Assembly (NCBI GenBank): GCA_947630185.1
Contig: CANRGT010000003.1
Location: 56,574-120,573, forward strand
Length of the DNA: 64,000 nt
Direction: 5' to 3'
From: an uncultured Clostridia bacterium
GTDB lineage: Bacteria; Bacillota; Clostridia; TANB77; CAG-508
Position numbers and translations under genes: made by a program. Numbering within the stretch: position 1 is the stretch's first letter; each line of letters starts with the position of its first letter. This document shows positions 46,062-55,160 of the stretch, in pieces. The notes beneath the pieces were generated by a model. The model ran no database searches, had not been told where the DNA came from, and saw nothing but the letters and a program-made list of their open reading frames with translations.

Positions 46062-48002
46062 TTATAACTCCTTCTTCTGACTGCTTAATTTATTTATTTC
46101 TGCTTGCTGTTCAGATATAATACTTTGTTGAACAAGTATTCTTTCTACTAATTCTTGTTTACTTGCTTCTTCGCTTTTTTGTGTTATATCAATTTCACCT
46201 CTTAGATATCCTCTTACTGTACTTCTAACAGTTTTATCACATATTAAAGAGCCATTTGCTTTTAGATATTCTATGCACATATCTACATCCTCTTCTGTTG
46301 GTTTAACAGGTTTATCATCAATCATAATAGTAGTAGAACTTAGGTATTCTTTTTTTCTAAAAGGTACTTTATATGTATTATATGGTTTTATCCATTTATA
46401 TAATCCCCTTATAACATCTGCTGATAAATGTTCTTTTTTGGCAAAAGTTATTAAGTCATTTATACTTGTTTTGGATTTCATTATATATTCTTCAATTGTC
46501 ATTTGACCTTTAGCTAATTTTTCAGCTTTTTCTCGTAAGCCAAGCCAATTTTTTCTTTGTGCTTGTTGTACTTCTTTCCTTTGATCTTTATTTTTTCCTC
46601 TTTTATCTAGACCATATTTATCATACCCATATTGGTCATAACCGTCAACATCAAATCCTTTTTCATCAAACTTTGTTTTTGTATCTTTATGTATTCCCTC
46701 TAAATCAAATCCACGCCTATCAAATCCATTTCTGTCATAACCTTTCTTGTTATATCCATCTTTGTCATAACCTTCTTTGTCAAAACCTTTCTTATTATAT
46801 CCTTCTCTATCGTACCCTTCTTCGTTTCTTCCTTTCCTACTAAATCCCTCTCTATCATATCCAGATTTATTATAGCCATCTCTTCTAAATCCTTCTCTGT
46901 CAAATCCATCTTTGTTATAGCCATCCTTATTATAGCCATCTATATCCATACCATCTAAGTTAAATTTAGTTCCTGTTTTTTTATGTATTCCATCTACATT
47001 AAATCCTTTTTTGTCGTATCCGTCTTTGTCATAACCATTTATATCATATCCTTGTATGTTATATTTAGTTCCTGTATCCTTATGTATTCCGTCCCTATTA
47101 AATCCATTATAATCATAGCCTTCTCTATTATATCCCTCTTTATTATATCCTTTATGGTCATATCCTTCTATATCATATCTAGTACCTGTATCTCGATTTT
47201 TTCCCCAAATGCTAAATCCTTTTTTGTCATATCCATCTTTATCATAGCCATTTATATCATATCCATCTGTATCGAATTCTGTTCCTGTATTTCTATTAAT
47301 TTTAGTTTGATAAAAAAATCCTCTTTCATCATATCCATCTTTGTCATATCCAGAATTATCATATCTAGTTTTAGTATACTTATTTATACCTTTTCTATCG
47401 AAACTTCTTATATCATATCCATTTTTATCATATCCATCTCTGTTATAACCAAATCTGTTAAAACCATCTTCATTAAACCCATCTTTGTCATAATGTAATG
47501 GATCATAATATGTTCCTGTTTCCTTATGTATTCCGTCCCTATTAAATCCTCTGTTATCATAGCCATTTCTATCGTAGCCGTCTTTATCATATCCTTTATA
47601 GTTGTATCCATCTTTATTGTATTCCGTACCTGTATCTCTATGTATTTTTGAAATATTAAATCCATCTTTATCATAGCCATTTATATCATATCCATCTGTA
47701 TCAAATTTTGTTTCTGTATTTCTATTCATTTTAGTTTGATAAAAAAATCCTTTTTTATCATAGCCATCTTTATCATAACCAAACATATCATATTTAGTTC
47801 CAGTATTTTTATTTATACCTTGTCTATTGAACTTCCTTTTGTCATATCCAAATTTATCATATCCATCTTTATTATACCCATCTCGGTCAAATCCATCATA
47901 ATTAAACCCATCTTCATTATATTCTGTTCCTGTATTAGTATTTATCCATTTATTTTTTATGAAACTCCAAGTACCATTTTCTTTTTTTATTGTTTCTTCC
48001 AT
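46062..48002 (-). CDS. Giant Gly-Tyr/Phe-Asp repeat protein
   Basis: Residues about 25-470 consist of several dozen near-pentad repeats of the form Gly-Tyr/Phe-Asp/Asn-Lys/Arg-x (for example GYDKDGYDKKGF), periodically interrupted by a variant block such as INKNTGTKYD, giving a higher-order repeat of about 55-70 residues. Such regular aromatic-glycine pentads suggest a repeat-solenoid or fibre. A helical C-terminal domain (about 475-646) contains EEYIMKSKTSINDLITFAKK, an IRGLYKWIKPYN section and a coiled coil. No signal peptide or membrane helix. AGGAG-like site before the ATG. Followed by the small gene at 45705. Function unknown. Confidence 0.8.
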   Translation of the reverse strand: MEETIKKENGTWSFIKNKWINTNTGTEYNEDGFNYDGFDRDGYNKDGYDKFGYDKRKFNRQGINKNTGTKYDMFGYDKDGYDKKGFFYQTKMNRNTETKFDTDGYDINGYDKDGFNISKIHRDTGTEYNKDGYNYKGYDKDGYDRNGYDNRGFNRDGIHKETGTYYDPLHYDKDGFNEDGFNRFGYNRDGYDKNGYDIRSFDRKGINKYTKTRYDNSGYDKDGYDERGFFYQTKINRNTGTEFDTDGYDINGYDKDGYDKKGFSIWGKNRDTGTRYDIEGYDHKGYNKEGYNREGYDYNGFNRDGIHKDTGTKYNIQGYDINGYDKDGYDKKGFNVDGIHKKTGTKFNLDGMDIDGYNKDGYNKDGFDREGFRRDGYNKSGYDREGFSRKGRNEEGYDREGYNKKGFDKEGYDKDGYNKKGYDRNGFDRRGFDLEGIHKDTKTKFDEKGFDVDGYDQYGYDKYGLDKRGKNKDQRKEVQQAQRKNWLGLREKAEKLAKGQMTIEEYIMKSKTSINDLITFAKKEHLSADVIRGLYKWIKPYNTYKVPFRKKEYLSSTTIMIDDKPVKPTEEDVDMCIEYLKANGSLICDKTVRSTVRGYLRGEIDITQKSEEASKQELVERILVQQSIISEQQAEINKLSSQKKEL

Positions 48003-48069
48003 TTTTTCTCCTTACAAAAATAAAATATTTCTTTTCTTATAAAACACAATATTTACTTCAGAACTTTGA

Positions 48070-49146
48070 TTATTTTTGTGCCAATTTTTTAGCTACTACA
48101 ATTAAATCTTCTTTTGCATCATCAAAGCAATCTAATAATTTTGTTGAAAAACATCCACATTCACCATTATGTATCATTGCAAAAGCTTCATCTATAGAAA
48201 AAGAATCTTTATATACTCTTTTATTTATAAGTGCATCAAATACATCAACAATTGATACAATTTGTGCCCAAACTGGAATCTCCTCACCTTTTAGACCATC
48301 AGGATATCCTCTTCCATCATATCTTTCATGATGATATCTACAAATATCATAACAATAACGATAAAATTCGTTTTCTTCTTGTTTAAATTTTTCTAACATT
48401 AAACAACCATATATCGTATGTTTTTTCATTTCTGCATATTCTTCATCTGTTAACTTTCCCGGTTTTAAAAGAATAACATCTGGAATTGCTATTTTTCCTA
48501 TATCATGTAATGCTGAAGCATCTACTATTAATTCTATTTGTTCATCTTTGAATTGTTTTTGGCCATATAATGCTCTCCAATGTTTTAACATTATTCTTGT
48601 AAAGCTTTTTACTCTTTGTATATGTTCTCCTGATTCTAAACTTCTGAATTCAACAATTGAGCTTAATGCATTAACTAAGAAATTATTATTTTCTTCTAAT
48701 TTTTTCTTACTTTCATATAATTCCTTTGTTCTAAGCTCTAATTCATTTTCAATAGATATTCTGTGTTGATATAGTTCTATTATGTTCTTGGCTCTACGTA
48801 TAACTACTTCTGGCTCAAATGGCTTATATATAATATCAGCTGCGCCAAGTTCGTAAGCTCTAACATCACTTTCAACAGTTGCTTCACCTGTAATCATAAT
48901 AACAGGAATTATATTTATCATATCATTTAGTGACATATAGTGCATTACGTCTAATCCTGTTTTTTTAGGCATAACTAAGTCAAGAAATAATAAAGCAATT
49001 TTATCTTTATTATTTTCTAATAATTCAATAGCTTCTTCTCCATTAGCTGCTTCTAAAATTTTATATTTTCCTTCAAATATGTCTTTTAGCATTTCTCTGT
49101 TAATCATTACATCATCTGCAATAAGTAGTGTATCTCTTTCTTCCAT
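48070..49146 (-). CDS. Response regulator with HD-GYP phosphodiesterase output
   Basis: The 358-residue protein has a receiver domain (about 1-125: LLIADDVMINREM, phospho-Asp in ALLFLDLVMPKKTG, Thr in VIMITGEA, Lys in IYKPFEPE), a coiled-coil linker and an HD-GYP domain with ASALHDIGKIAIPDVIL, HTIYGCLMLEKF and YHHERYDGRGYPDGLKGEEIP. HD-GYP enzymes cleave cyclic di-GMP. The HPt gene upstream, 18 bases away and co-oriented, likely supplies the phosphate through a hybrid kinase encoded elsewhere. Confidence 0.93.
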   Translation of the reverse strand: MEERDTLLIADDVMINREMLKDIFEGKYKILEAANGEEAIELLENNKDKIALLFLDLVMPKKTGLDVMHYMSLNDMINIIPVIMITGEATVESDVRAYELGAADIIYKPFEPEVVIRRAKNIIELYQHRISIENELELRTKELYESKKKLEENNNFLVNALSSIVEFRSLESGEHIQRVKSFTRIMLKHWRALYGQKQFKDEQIELIVDASALHDIGKIAIPDVILLKPGKLTDEEYAEMKKHTIYGCLMLEKFKQEENEFYRYCYDICRYHHERYDGRGYPDGLKGEEIPVWAQIVSIVDVFDALINKRVYKDSFSIDEAFAMIHNGECGCFSTKLLDCFDDAKEDLIVVAKKLAQK

Positions 49147-49164
49147 ATATCTTATCCTTTCTAT

Positions 49165-49518
49165 TTATATAACATGATTAATTTCATCTATTACTTTTTT
49201 ATATTCTTCTGCTACTGTTTTAAAAGTTTCTTTTGCTGTTTCAAAATCTTTTGCTCTTAATTCTTCAGTAATTTGTTCTACTATTTTACTAAGAGATGCA
49301 AATGCCATATTTTGGCTTACTCCCTTTAAAGTATGTGCTCCTCTAAAAGCTGAATCACAGTCACCAGCTTCAATAGCATCTGCTAATTGTTTATACGATT
49401 CATCTGCTAAAAAGAAACGTAAATACTTTTTTATTCTTTCATCATCTTGCATTCTCGATATTGCTTTCTGATAATCTCCTCCTATGTTTTGATATAATTC
49501 TTCTACCATAATTTTCAC
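49165..49518 (-). CDS. Histidine-containing phosphotransfer (HPt) protein
   Basis: The 117-residue all-helical protein carries FRGAHTLKGVSQNMAF, the HPt motif with the phospho-His (H-x-L-K-G). It relays phosphate from a hybrid sensor kinase to a receiver. It is encoded just ahead of the HD-GYP response regulator on the same strand, its probable target. GGTGAAA lies before the ATG. Confidence 0.93.
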   Translation of the reverse strand: MKIMVEELYQNIGGDYQKAISRMQDDERIKKYLRFFLADESYKQLADAIEAGDCDSAFRGAHTLKGVSQNMAFASLSKIVEQITEELRAKDFETAKETFKTVAEEYKKVIDEINHVI

Positions 49519-49589
49519 CCTTTCTTTTATTCTATTTAAGTTATAACAATATATTTAAAAAAAGTCAATGCCTTAAAATTATTCACTCC

Positions 49590-49618
49590 TTGACTATTTT
49601 TCAATTTTATGTTAATCT
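49590..49618 (+). promoter_or_regulatory. Promoter of the S1-like gene
   Basis: TTGACT, 17 bases, TAATCT. An AGAGA/TCTCT hairpin follows in the leader. Confidence 0.6.
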
Positions 49619-49674
49619 TAATAGAGAGACTTTTCTCTATATTAAAAGAAAATTGCCCAAGAAGGAGATACAAA

Positions 49675-50511
49675 ATGAATGCTAGACAAAAGAAAAAATT
49701 AGGCTTTTTAATTAAGAGTAAGAAAGAAAACGAAAAAAAAGAAGAACTCTCGCAACTTTCAAAATCGTATGAAAAGGAAATAGTTTATGGAAGTGCTTTC
49801 CGGTGGGATACTTTTTCAGAAGAACTAACTGTTTTGCTTGAAAGTGAAAATCAATTAGGAAATCCAGAATATGGTATTGTAGAAAAGGAGGAGTTATCTA
49901 TCTATCCCTTAAGAAATCTACAAGGATATGTATGTTCACTTTTCAGCTACAGGCATATTCCTTTTTATGTGATTTCATCAGGAACTGGTACCAAAAAGTT
50001 ATCTCTTAAACTTGTACAGCTTGACCTATATAATAGCATTTCGATTGGAGATGTATTTACTTTACCTATATACTCCATGACTAAAAGCACTATATTTGTA
50101 AAATATGAGAAAATTTTAACAATTGGTATAAATCATGTTGAAATTTCAAATTCTCATATCATGGATGTACGTGATTTATATCACTATGGTGATACTATTG
50201 AAGTGAAAATTATATCTAAAGATGATAATACTCATTTCATAAGTGCATCTATTAAAGCTTTATGTTCGGATGGCTTGCAAAATTACCAAGTTGGAGATAT
50301 TTTAACCGGTCGTGTTTCTGATAACTTTTATCAGCACGATAAAGGAGAGATTGGTTATTTTATTGAAGTCTCTCCCCTTGTATCAGGACTTGTTGATAAA
50401 GCCTCAATACCTTTTCCGTTATATAATAATGATAAGGTAATTGTACGTGTTCAGCGAGTAAAAGAACAAGGACTAAGTCTCAAATTTTTAAGAAGAATTG
50501 AGGAATCATAA
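49675..50511 (+). CDS. S1-like beta-barrel protein with in-frame CGG
   Basis: The 278-residue protein starts MNARQKKKLGFLIKSKK after AAGGAGAT. The second half looks like tandem OB/S1 modules (YHYGDTIEVKIISKDDNTHFISASIKA, then QVGDILTGRVSDNFYQHDKGEIGYFIEVSPLVSGLV). S1-type modules bind RNA. The N-terminal half (SEELTVLLESENQLG...) is not recognised. A CGG at 49801-49803 (TTC CGG TGG) is read as Arg; a +1 shift there would stop within nine codons. The G+C-richer codon use resembles the capA and phoH genes, suggesting acquisition. It is followed by a strong terminator. Confidence 0.65.
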   Translation: MNARQKKKLGFLIKSKKENEKKEELSQLSKSYEKEIVYGSAFRWDTFSEELTVLLESENQLGNPEYGIVEKEELSIYPLRNLQGYVCSLFSYRHIPFYVISSGTGTKKLSLKLVQLDLYNSISIGDVFTLPIYSMTKSTIFVKYEKILTIGINHVEISNSHIMDVRDLYHYGDTIEVKIISKDDNTHFISASIKALCSDGLQNYQVGDILTGRVSDNFYQHDKGEIGYFIEVSPLVSGLVDKASIPFPLYNNDKVIVRVQRVKEQGLSLKFLRRIEES

Positions 50512-50551
50512 AACTAAAATCTTAAACTAAAATGGGCAATATTTTCTTTTG

Positions 50552-50586
50552 ACTACACTACTTAAAAATAGTAGTGTAGTTTTTTA
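50552..50586 (+). terminator. Intrinsic terminator after the S1-like gene
   Basis: ACTACACTACT pairs with AGTAGTGTAGT (11 bp), followed by TTTTTTA. Confidence 0.92.
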
Positions 50587-50711
50587 TTGTGAAATAATTA
50601 ATTTAAATTTTTTTAAAAATATCTCATAAACATCTAGACTTTTTTCTTTCAATTGTGTATTATTATATCGTATATTAGAAAAAATATTATTTCATTTTCA
50701 AGGAGGTAATT

Positions 50712-51113
50712 ATGACTCAAAAAGTTTTAAAAATTATATTTATTTTATTACTTATATTTAGCTTTAGCATTACTTATGTATATGCAACTAATATAGATTT
50801 AGATTTGCCAGGCACAAGCAATAATCCTACAGACCAAAGTTCAAATATTGAAGATCAAAATTTAACAGATAATACTATTAATACTACAGATGATGGTAAT
50901 ACCAATGTTTCAAATGATGACAATGCAAATACTGATACATTATATGATAGCCCTTCTACTCCTAGTGATTCTGAAACTTTAAATCCCGGCGCTTTTTCTT
51001 CTGCTCCACAAGATGGATTAAGTGTTTCAAATATTATCAATATTTTATTAATTACAGTTGGAGTTGTTATTATTTTACTTGCAATTGCAATTTTAATACG
51101 TTTAAGAGGCTAA
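50712..51113 (+). CDS. Small secreted membrane-anchored protein A
   Basis: The 133-residue protein has an N-terminal signal (KVLKIIFILLLIFSFSITYVYA), a Asn/Asp/Thr/Ser-rich extracytoplasmic stretch of about 70 residues, and a C-terminal helix (NIINILLITVGVVIILLAIAILI) ending in a short basic tail LRG. The same architecture recurs in the next gene, so the two appear to be related envelope proteins. AGGAGGT precedes the ATG. The family is not recognised. Confidence 0.7.
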   Translation: MTQKVLKIIFILLLIFSFSITYVYATNIDLDLPGTSNNPTDQSSNIEDQNLTDNTINTTDDGNTNVSNDDNANTDTLYDSPSTPSDSETLNPGAFSSAPQDGLSVSNIINILLITVGVVIILLAIAILIRLRG

Positions 51114-51391
51114 ATATTTTCTAATTTAGTATTTAATATATTACAAAATAACATTATTTGAATTTTATATATAAATGTGGAAGAAGATGGCAAAAATGTC
51201 ATCTTTTTCTTTTTTACATTTTTTATATTTTGTTTTATTTTTATATTATTTCTTTTATATTATTTCTCATTTTTAAAAAACAATTTTTTCGTTTTATTTT
51301 CCACTTTTTATCTGTATATTTTATTACAAAAAAATAATAATAATATTGAGCAAATTTAGACTCAATTTTTCAAAAAGGAGGATCTTATCAT

Positions 51392-51952
51392 ATGAAAAAG
51401 AAATTCTTAGTTGTTGCTACTATATTAACTATTATTGCTTTCTTTACACTTTCTTATACATTTGCAGCTACTTCTAATAATAACCAAAATAGCGGTTCTG
51501 ATGCAGTAAATGGAATAAGAAATTTCGTAGGTGGTGCTGAAAACGTAGTTGAAGATGCTGGGAAAGGTGTTGTAGATGGAATTAGAAGCGGTATAAATGG
51601 TATTGAAGGTGCTGCTAACAATATGAGTAATGACGCTAGACAAAATGGAGACCAAGGAGCAAATGGTCAAAATGGTTCTAACTCAAATGGGCAAAATGGT
51701 TCAATGACAAACGGAAATGATAATGCAGGAACAATGGGTACAATGGGAACTAGCGGTGATAACAATGGTTATACTGCAACAAGAACAAGTGCTGATGCTG
51801 GAATGTTTTCTAACGTTTCTGACGCTGTATGGACATGGACAATTCTTGCAATCGTTGGTGTTATAATTGTTGCATTAATACTTTACTATGCAAAACAAAA
51901 TAATAATGTAACAACATATCGTCATAACGATGATGATGATGAAAATGAATAA
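51392..51952 (+). CDS. Small secreted membrane-anchored protein B
   Basis: The 186-residue protein has a signal peptide (KKKFLVVATILTIIAFFTLSYTFA), an amphipathic segment GIRNFVGGAENVVEDAGKGVVDGIRSG with alternating Gly, an Asn/Gly/Ser-rich linker, a C-terminal membrane helix (WTILAIVGVIIVALILYYA) and an acidic tail (HNDDDDENE). The design matches the preceding gene. AAAGGAGG precedes the ATG. An inverted AACATGTGTGT/ACACACATGTT hairpin after the stop (51965-51995) may terminate it. Confidence 0.72.
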   Translation: MKKKFLVVATILTIIAFFTLSYTFAATSNNNQNSGSDAVNGIRNFVGGAENVVEDAGKGVVDGIRSGINGIEGAANNMSNDARQNGDQGANGQNGSNSNGQNGSMTNGNDNAGTMGTMGTSGDNNGYTATRTSADAGMFSNVSDAVWTWTILAIVGVIIVALILYYAKQNNNVTTYRHNDDDDENE

Positions 51953-51964
51953 ATTACTATATTG

Positions 51965-51997
51965 TAACATGTGTGTTATTGCTTGACACACATGTTA
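51965..51997 (+). terminator. Hairpin terminator after protein B
   Basis: AACATGTGTGT and ACACACATGTT form an 11-bp stem followed by an AT-rich tract. Confidence 0.65.
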
Positions 51998-52111
51998 TAA
52001 TATTTATATCATATAAATTATAATTAATGAGATAAAAAATAAAGTTTTAATTTTAGTTTATTATACAAAATTTAAATCAACATATAAAATATTTTATAAG
52101 GAGTTTTACAT

Positions 52112-52564
52112 ATGGCTAAAAAAATTATTGCTACAAATCCAGTAGCAAAACATAATTATACAATTACTGATACTATTGAAGCGGGAATTGTTCTTACTGG
52201 TACTGAAATTAAGTCTATTCGTAATGGAAAAGTTAATTTAAAAGATAGCTACGCTAATATAAAAAATGGTGAAGCTTTTATATATAGTATGCATATTAGC
52301 CCATATGAACAAGGTAATATTTTTAATAAAGACCCTTTAAGAGATAGAAAACTTTTACTTAATAAAAATGAAATAAATAAATTAGTTGGTTTAGTAAAGC
52401 AAAAAGGCTATACCCTAGTTCCTATGAGTTTATATTTTTCTGGCAATTTTATTAAGCTTGAACTTGGAATTGGAAAAGGTAAAAAGCTATATGATAAACG
52501 TGAAGATATAGCAAAAAAGGATGCGCAAATGCGCATCCAAAAAGAGTTTGGTAAAAAAATTTAA
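52112..52564 (+). CDS. smpB: SsrA-binding protein
   Basis: SmpB escorts tmRNA to stalled ribosomes. The 150-residue protein has [62 protein letters not shown] and the basic C-terminal tail that enters the decoding centre ([25 protein letters not shown]). AAGGAG precedes the ATG. The gene converges with the aldolase gene. The tmRNA gene is not in the window. Confidence 0.97.
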   Translation: MAKKIIATNPVAKHNYTITDTIEAGIVLTGTEIKSIRNGKVNLKDSYANIKNGEAFIYSMHISPYEQGNIFNKDPLRDRKLLLNKNEINKLVGLVKQKGYTLVPMSLYFSGNFIKLELGIGKGKKLYDKREDIAKKDAQMRIQKEFGKKI

Positions 52565-52570
52565 GTTATT

Positions 52571-53501
52571 TTATGCTTTATTACTTGAATCAAACACATC
52601 TCTTATTTTATGTTGTACAGTAGCCTTTACTAAATCTCTTGCTGGTGTTAAATATTTTCTAGGGTCAAATGCTGATGGGTCTTCTGCGAATACTTTTCTA
52701 ATTGCTCCTGTCATTGCTAAACGTAAATCTGTATCTACATTTATTTTAGAAACACCTTTTAAACTTGCTTCATGAAGCATTTCATCTGGTACACCTTTAG
52801 CACCTGGAATGTTACCTCCATACTGATTACACATTTCTACTAATTCCGGAATAACTGTAGAAGCACCATGTAATACTATTGGCGTATTTGGTAATTTTTC
52901 TTTTACTTTTTGTAAAATGTCAAATCTTAATTTTGCTTCTCCTTTAAATTTGTATGCTCCATGGCTTGTTCCAATGGCTATTGCTAAAGAATCACAGTTT
53001 GTTCTTTCTACAAATTCTTGTGCTTGTGCTGGATCTGTATACATACTATCTTGTTCTGATACATTTACATCATCTTCTATTCCTGCTAGTTTTCCAAGTT
53101 CTGCCTCTACTACTACTCCTCTACTATGTGCATATTCTACTACTTTTTTTGTAAGTTCTACATTTTCTTCAAAATCATATTTAGAACCATCTATCATAAC
53201 AGAGGAAAATCCGTTATCTATACACATTTTGCAGGTTTCAAAATCTGGTCCATGATCTAGGTGAAGTGCTACTGGAATGTCATGTTCTTCTATTGCTGCT
53301 TCTACCATTTTTCTTAAATAATTAATTCTTGCATATTTAATCGCACTTGAAGATGCTTGAAGAATAACTGGTGAATTTTCTTCTGCTGCAGCATCTACTA
53401 TTGCTTGTATTATTTCCATATTATTTACATTGAAAGCTCCGAATTGCAAAGTGCTCCCTCATTGATTTTTCGAACATATCTTTTGTTGTTACTAATGGCA
53501 T
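52571..53501 (-). CDS. Class II fructose-1,6-bisphosphate aldolase, read with a +1 shift at 53441
   Basis: The enzyme splits fructose bisphosphate in glycolysis. The start at 53501 (MPLVTTKDMFEKSMREHFAI) has AAAGGAG 9 bases upstream. The next codon is CGG (ATT CGG AGC), after which the zero frame stops. Skipping C at 53441 gives AIGAFNVNNMEII, the hallmark N-terminal block, and the full 309-residue protein with PVALHLDHGPDFE (metal His), VEAELGKLAGIEDD, IGTSHGAYKFK, LHGASTVIPEL and KINVDTDLRLA. The shift therefore sits at a near-invariant Gly. In a fermenter this gene is expected to be essential. Confidence 0.93.
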
Positions 53502-53621
53502 AAATAAATCACTCCTTTAAACTTTTTTACCATTTTATTGCTAAATTTTATAAAAGTCAATATATTAATTCTTAAGTTTTTATTTTACAGAATTATATGT
53601 TGTTCAATAATATTTATTTTA

Positions 53622-53661
53622 TGCAAAAGGAGAGGCATAATATTGCCTCTCCTTTTATGCA
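53622..53661 (-). terminator. Intrinsic terminator after phoH
   Basis: AAAAGGAGAGGC pairs with GCCTCTCCTTTT over an 8-base loop; the minus-strand side continues TGCATAAAAT. The T-run is short. Confidence 0.75.
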
Positions 53662-53668
53662 ATTTAAA

Positions 53669-55018
53669 CTATAATATTCTACTTGCAATTGTGCTAAGTT
53701 CACTCCTTACTGATTCGTCACTCTCAAGTGTAATTTGCCAGCATAAAGGATTACCCTTCATTTTTTCTGACAAATAGACTAATCCGTTGTACCTTTCGTT
53801 AAGCTTCGGATTATCAACCTGAGTAGGATCACCTAAAAAGATGAACTTTGAGCCTTCTGCTGCACGTGTTACAATTGACTTGATATCTCCTGGATCGATG
53901 TTTTGTGTTTCATCAATTATGAAGATAGAATTTACAATTGTTCTACCACGTAAAAAGCCGATTGGCTGGATTTCTATAAGGCCTTTTTCGAAATAGTATT
54001 CTCCGTTTTCTGTCATCTCCCCATGGTTTGATTTCTTTTCATTGCTATTTAAGAGAATAGCAAGATTGTCCTTTATACCCCCAAGATATGGAGATACTTT
54101 GCTTATAATGTCCCCAGGTAAAAAGCCTAAGCGCTCGTTTCCAACTGTTTCTGAAGGAGTTGCAACAAGTATTTTTTTGTATACTTCATCATCAATTCCT
54201 TTCAAGGCAACAGCCAAAGAGCAATAAGTTTTACCAGTGCCAGCACTTCCTTTAGCAATTACTAAAGGTGCCGTTTTGGAGTCTTGCATAAGACATTCCA
54301 TCAACATTTTTTGCCCCACGTTTTTTGCTGTAAATTTATACGGGTAATTTTCCGTATTAAATCGCAAAGAAACCAGTTTGTTTCCATCATAACGCGCTAA
54401 AGCAGATTGATTAGAATCTACACTTCGCATTATAACAAACATGTTGTGAGTCCATTGGATTTTCTCACTTTCGATAACCCTTGTTATGGGTAAGCTTTTG
54501 TCATTGTAAAAAGCATCTATGTCGCTTTTAAACACATTGACTTCTGCTCTTCCAGAATATTGGTCTTTTGAAAGTGGAAATAAATCATCTTTGAAATCTT
54601 CTGCAGTAATTCCAAGCGTTCTAGCCTTAATCCTAGTAACTGGATTTTTAGAGACTAGTATAACTTTCTGCTGTGGATTCTCCTGCATAAGTCCAAGGCA
54701 TACTTGGAAAATCCTTTTGTCTGCTTCAGAAATATCATTCATCTTTACCTCGATTGCATGATAGTTCTGAACGATTCTTAAGGTACTTCCGTTTTTTTGC
54801 TGTACACCCTGTGGTGAACGCATGAGTTTGATGTCAAATGTCTCCAAATACTCTAATATTTTACTGGCAATCTTCTTTTTTTCAGGCTTACCTTGGTAGT
54901 TCTGAAGCTGATCAATTACTGCCATCGGGATAACTATTTCGTTATCAGAGCCAAACCGTAGAGTACTGTCTACAGATGAAAGTAAAGAATTTAGCCGAAG
55001 TACAAATGTCTTTTTCAT
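53669..55018 (-). CDS. PIN-PhoH family ATPase with in-frame CGG codons
   Basis: The 449-residue protein joins an N-terminal PIN-type domain (about 1-140) to a C-terminal PhoH ATPase: Walker A KGSAGTGKTYCSLA, NERLGFLPGD, FIIDETQNIDPGDIKSIVTR (Walker B region) and FLGDPTQVDNP. PIN-PhoH proteins are RNA helicase/RNase pairs. The usual VLDTN of PIN domains reads VLRLN here, so the first catalytic Asp is missing; the protein may lack nuclease activity. CGG occurs twice (CTT CGG CTA and CTA CGG TTT) and must be read as Arg. Codon use differs from neighbours. A 21-base palindrome lies 37 bases upstream of the ATG. Confidence 0.85.
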   Translation of the reverse strand: MKKTFVLRLNSLLSSVDSTLRFGSDNEIVIPMAVIDQLQNYQGKPEKKKIASKILEYLETFDIKLMRSPQGVQQKNGSTLRIVQNYHAIEVKMNDISEADKRIFQVCLGLMQENPQQKVILVSKNPVTRIKARTLGITAEDFKDDLFPLSKDQYSGRAEVNVFKSDIDAFYNDKSLPITRVIESEKIQWTHNMFVIMRSVDSNQSALARYDGNKLVSLRFNTENYPYKFTAKNVGQKMLMECLMQDSKTAPLVIAKGSAGTGKTYCSLAVALKGIDDEVYKKILVATPSETVGNERLGFLPGDIISKVSPYLGGIKDNLAILLNSNEKKSNHGEMTENGEYYFEKGLIEIQPIGFLRGRTIVNSIFIIDETQNIDPGDIKSIVTRAAEGSKFIFLGDPTQVDNPKLNERYNGLVYLSEKMKGNPLCWQITLESDESVRSELSTIASRIL

Positions 55019-55054
55019 CGAAATCAATTTCTTTCAATTATTATAGTGTGTTTT

Positions 55055-55075
55055 AAACTTTACATTGTAAAGTTT
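55055..55075 (-). promoter_or_regulatory. Palindromic operator upstream of phoH
   Basis: AAACTTTACA-t-TGTAAAGTTT, a perfect 10-bp inverted repeat with a single central base. A TATAAT-like -10 (minus strand, 55040-55045) lies downstream; the -35 is unclear. A repressor site is likely. Confidence 0.7.
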
Positions 55076-55160
55076 AATGATAATATATATTATCATGCAT
55101 AAATTATATAATATATTTTACATAAATTCAATCGTTTTTTTGCATTTTCTCAGTGTTTCA

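Noticed and set aside
46062..48002. CRISPR or tandem DNA repeats
   Set aside because: The periodicity is of amino acids (G-Y-D) in a long open frame; units vary at synonymous positions and there are no constant repeats with unique spacers.
49165..51113. Shadow ORFs on the opposite strand (for example 50855-51040)
   Set aside because: They lack ribosome sites and mirror real genes in other frames.
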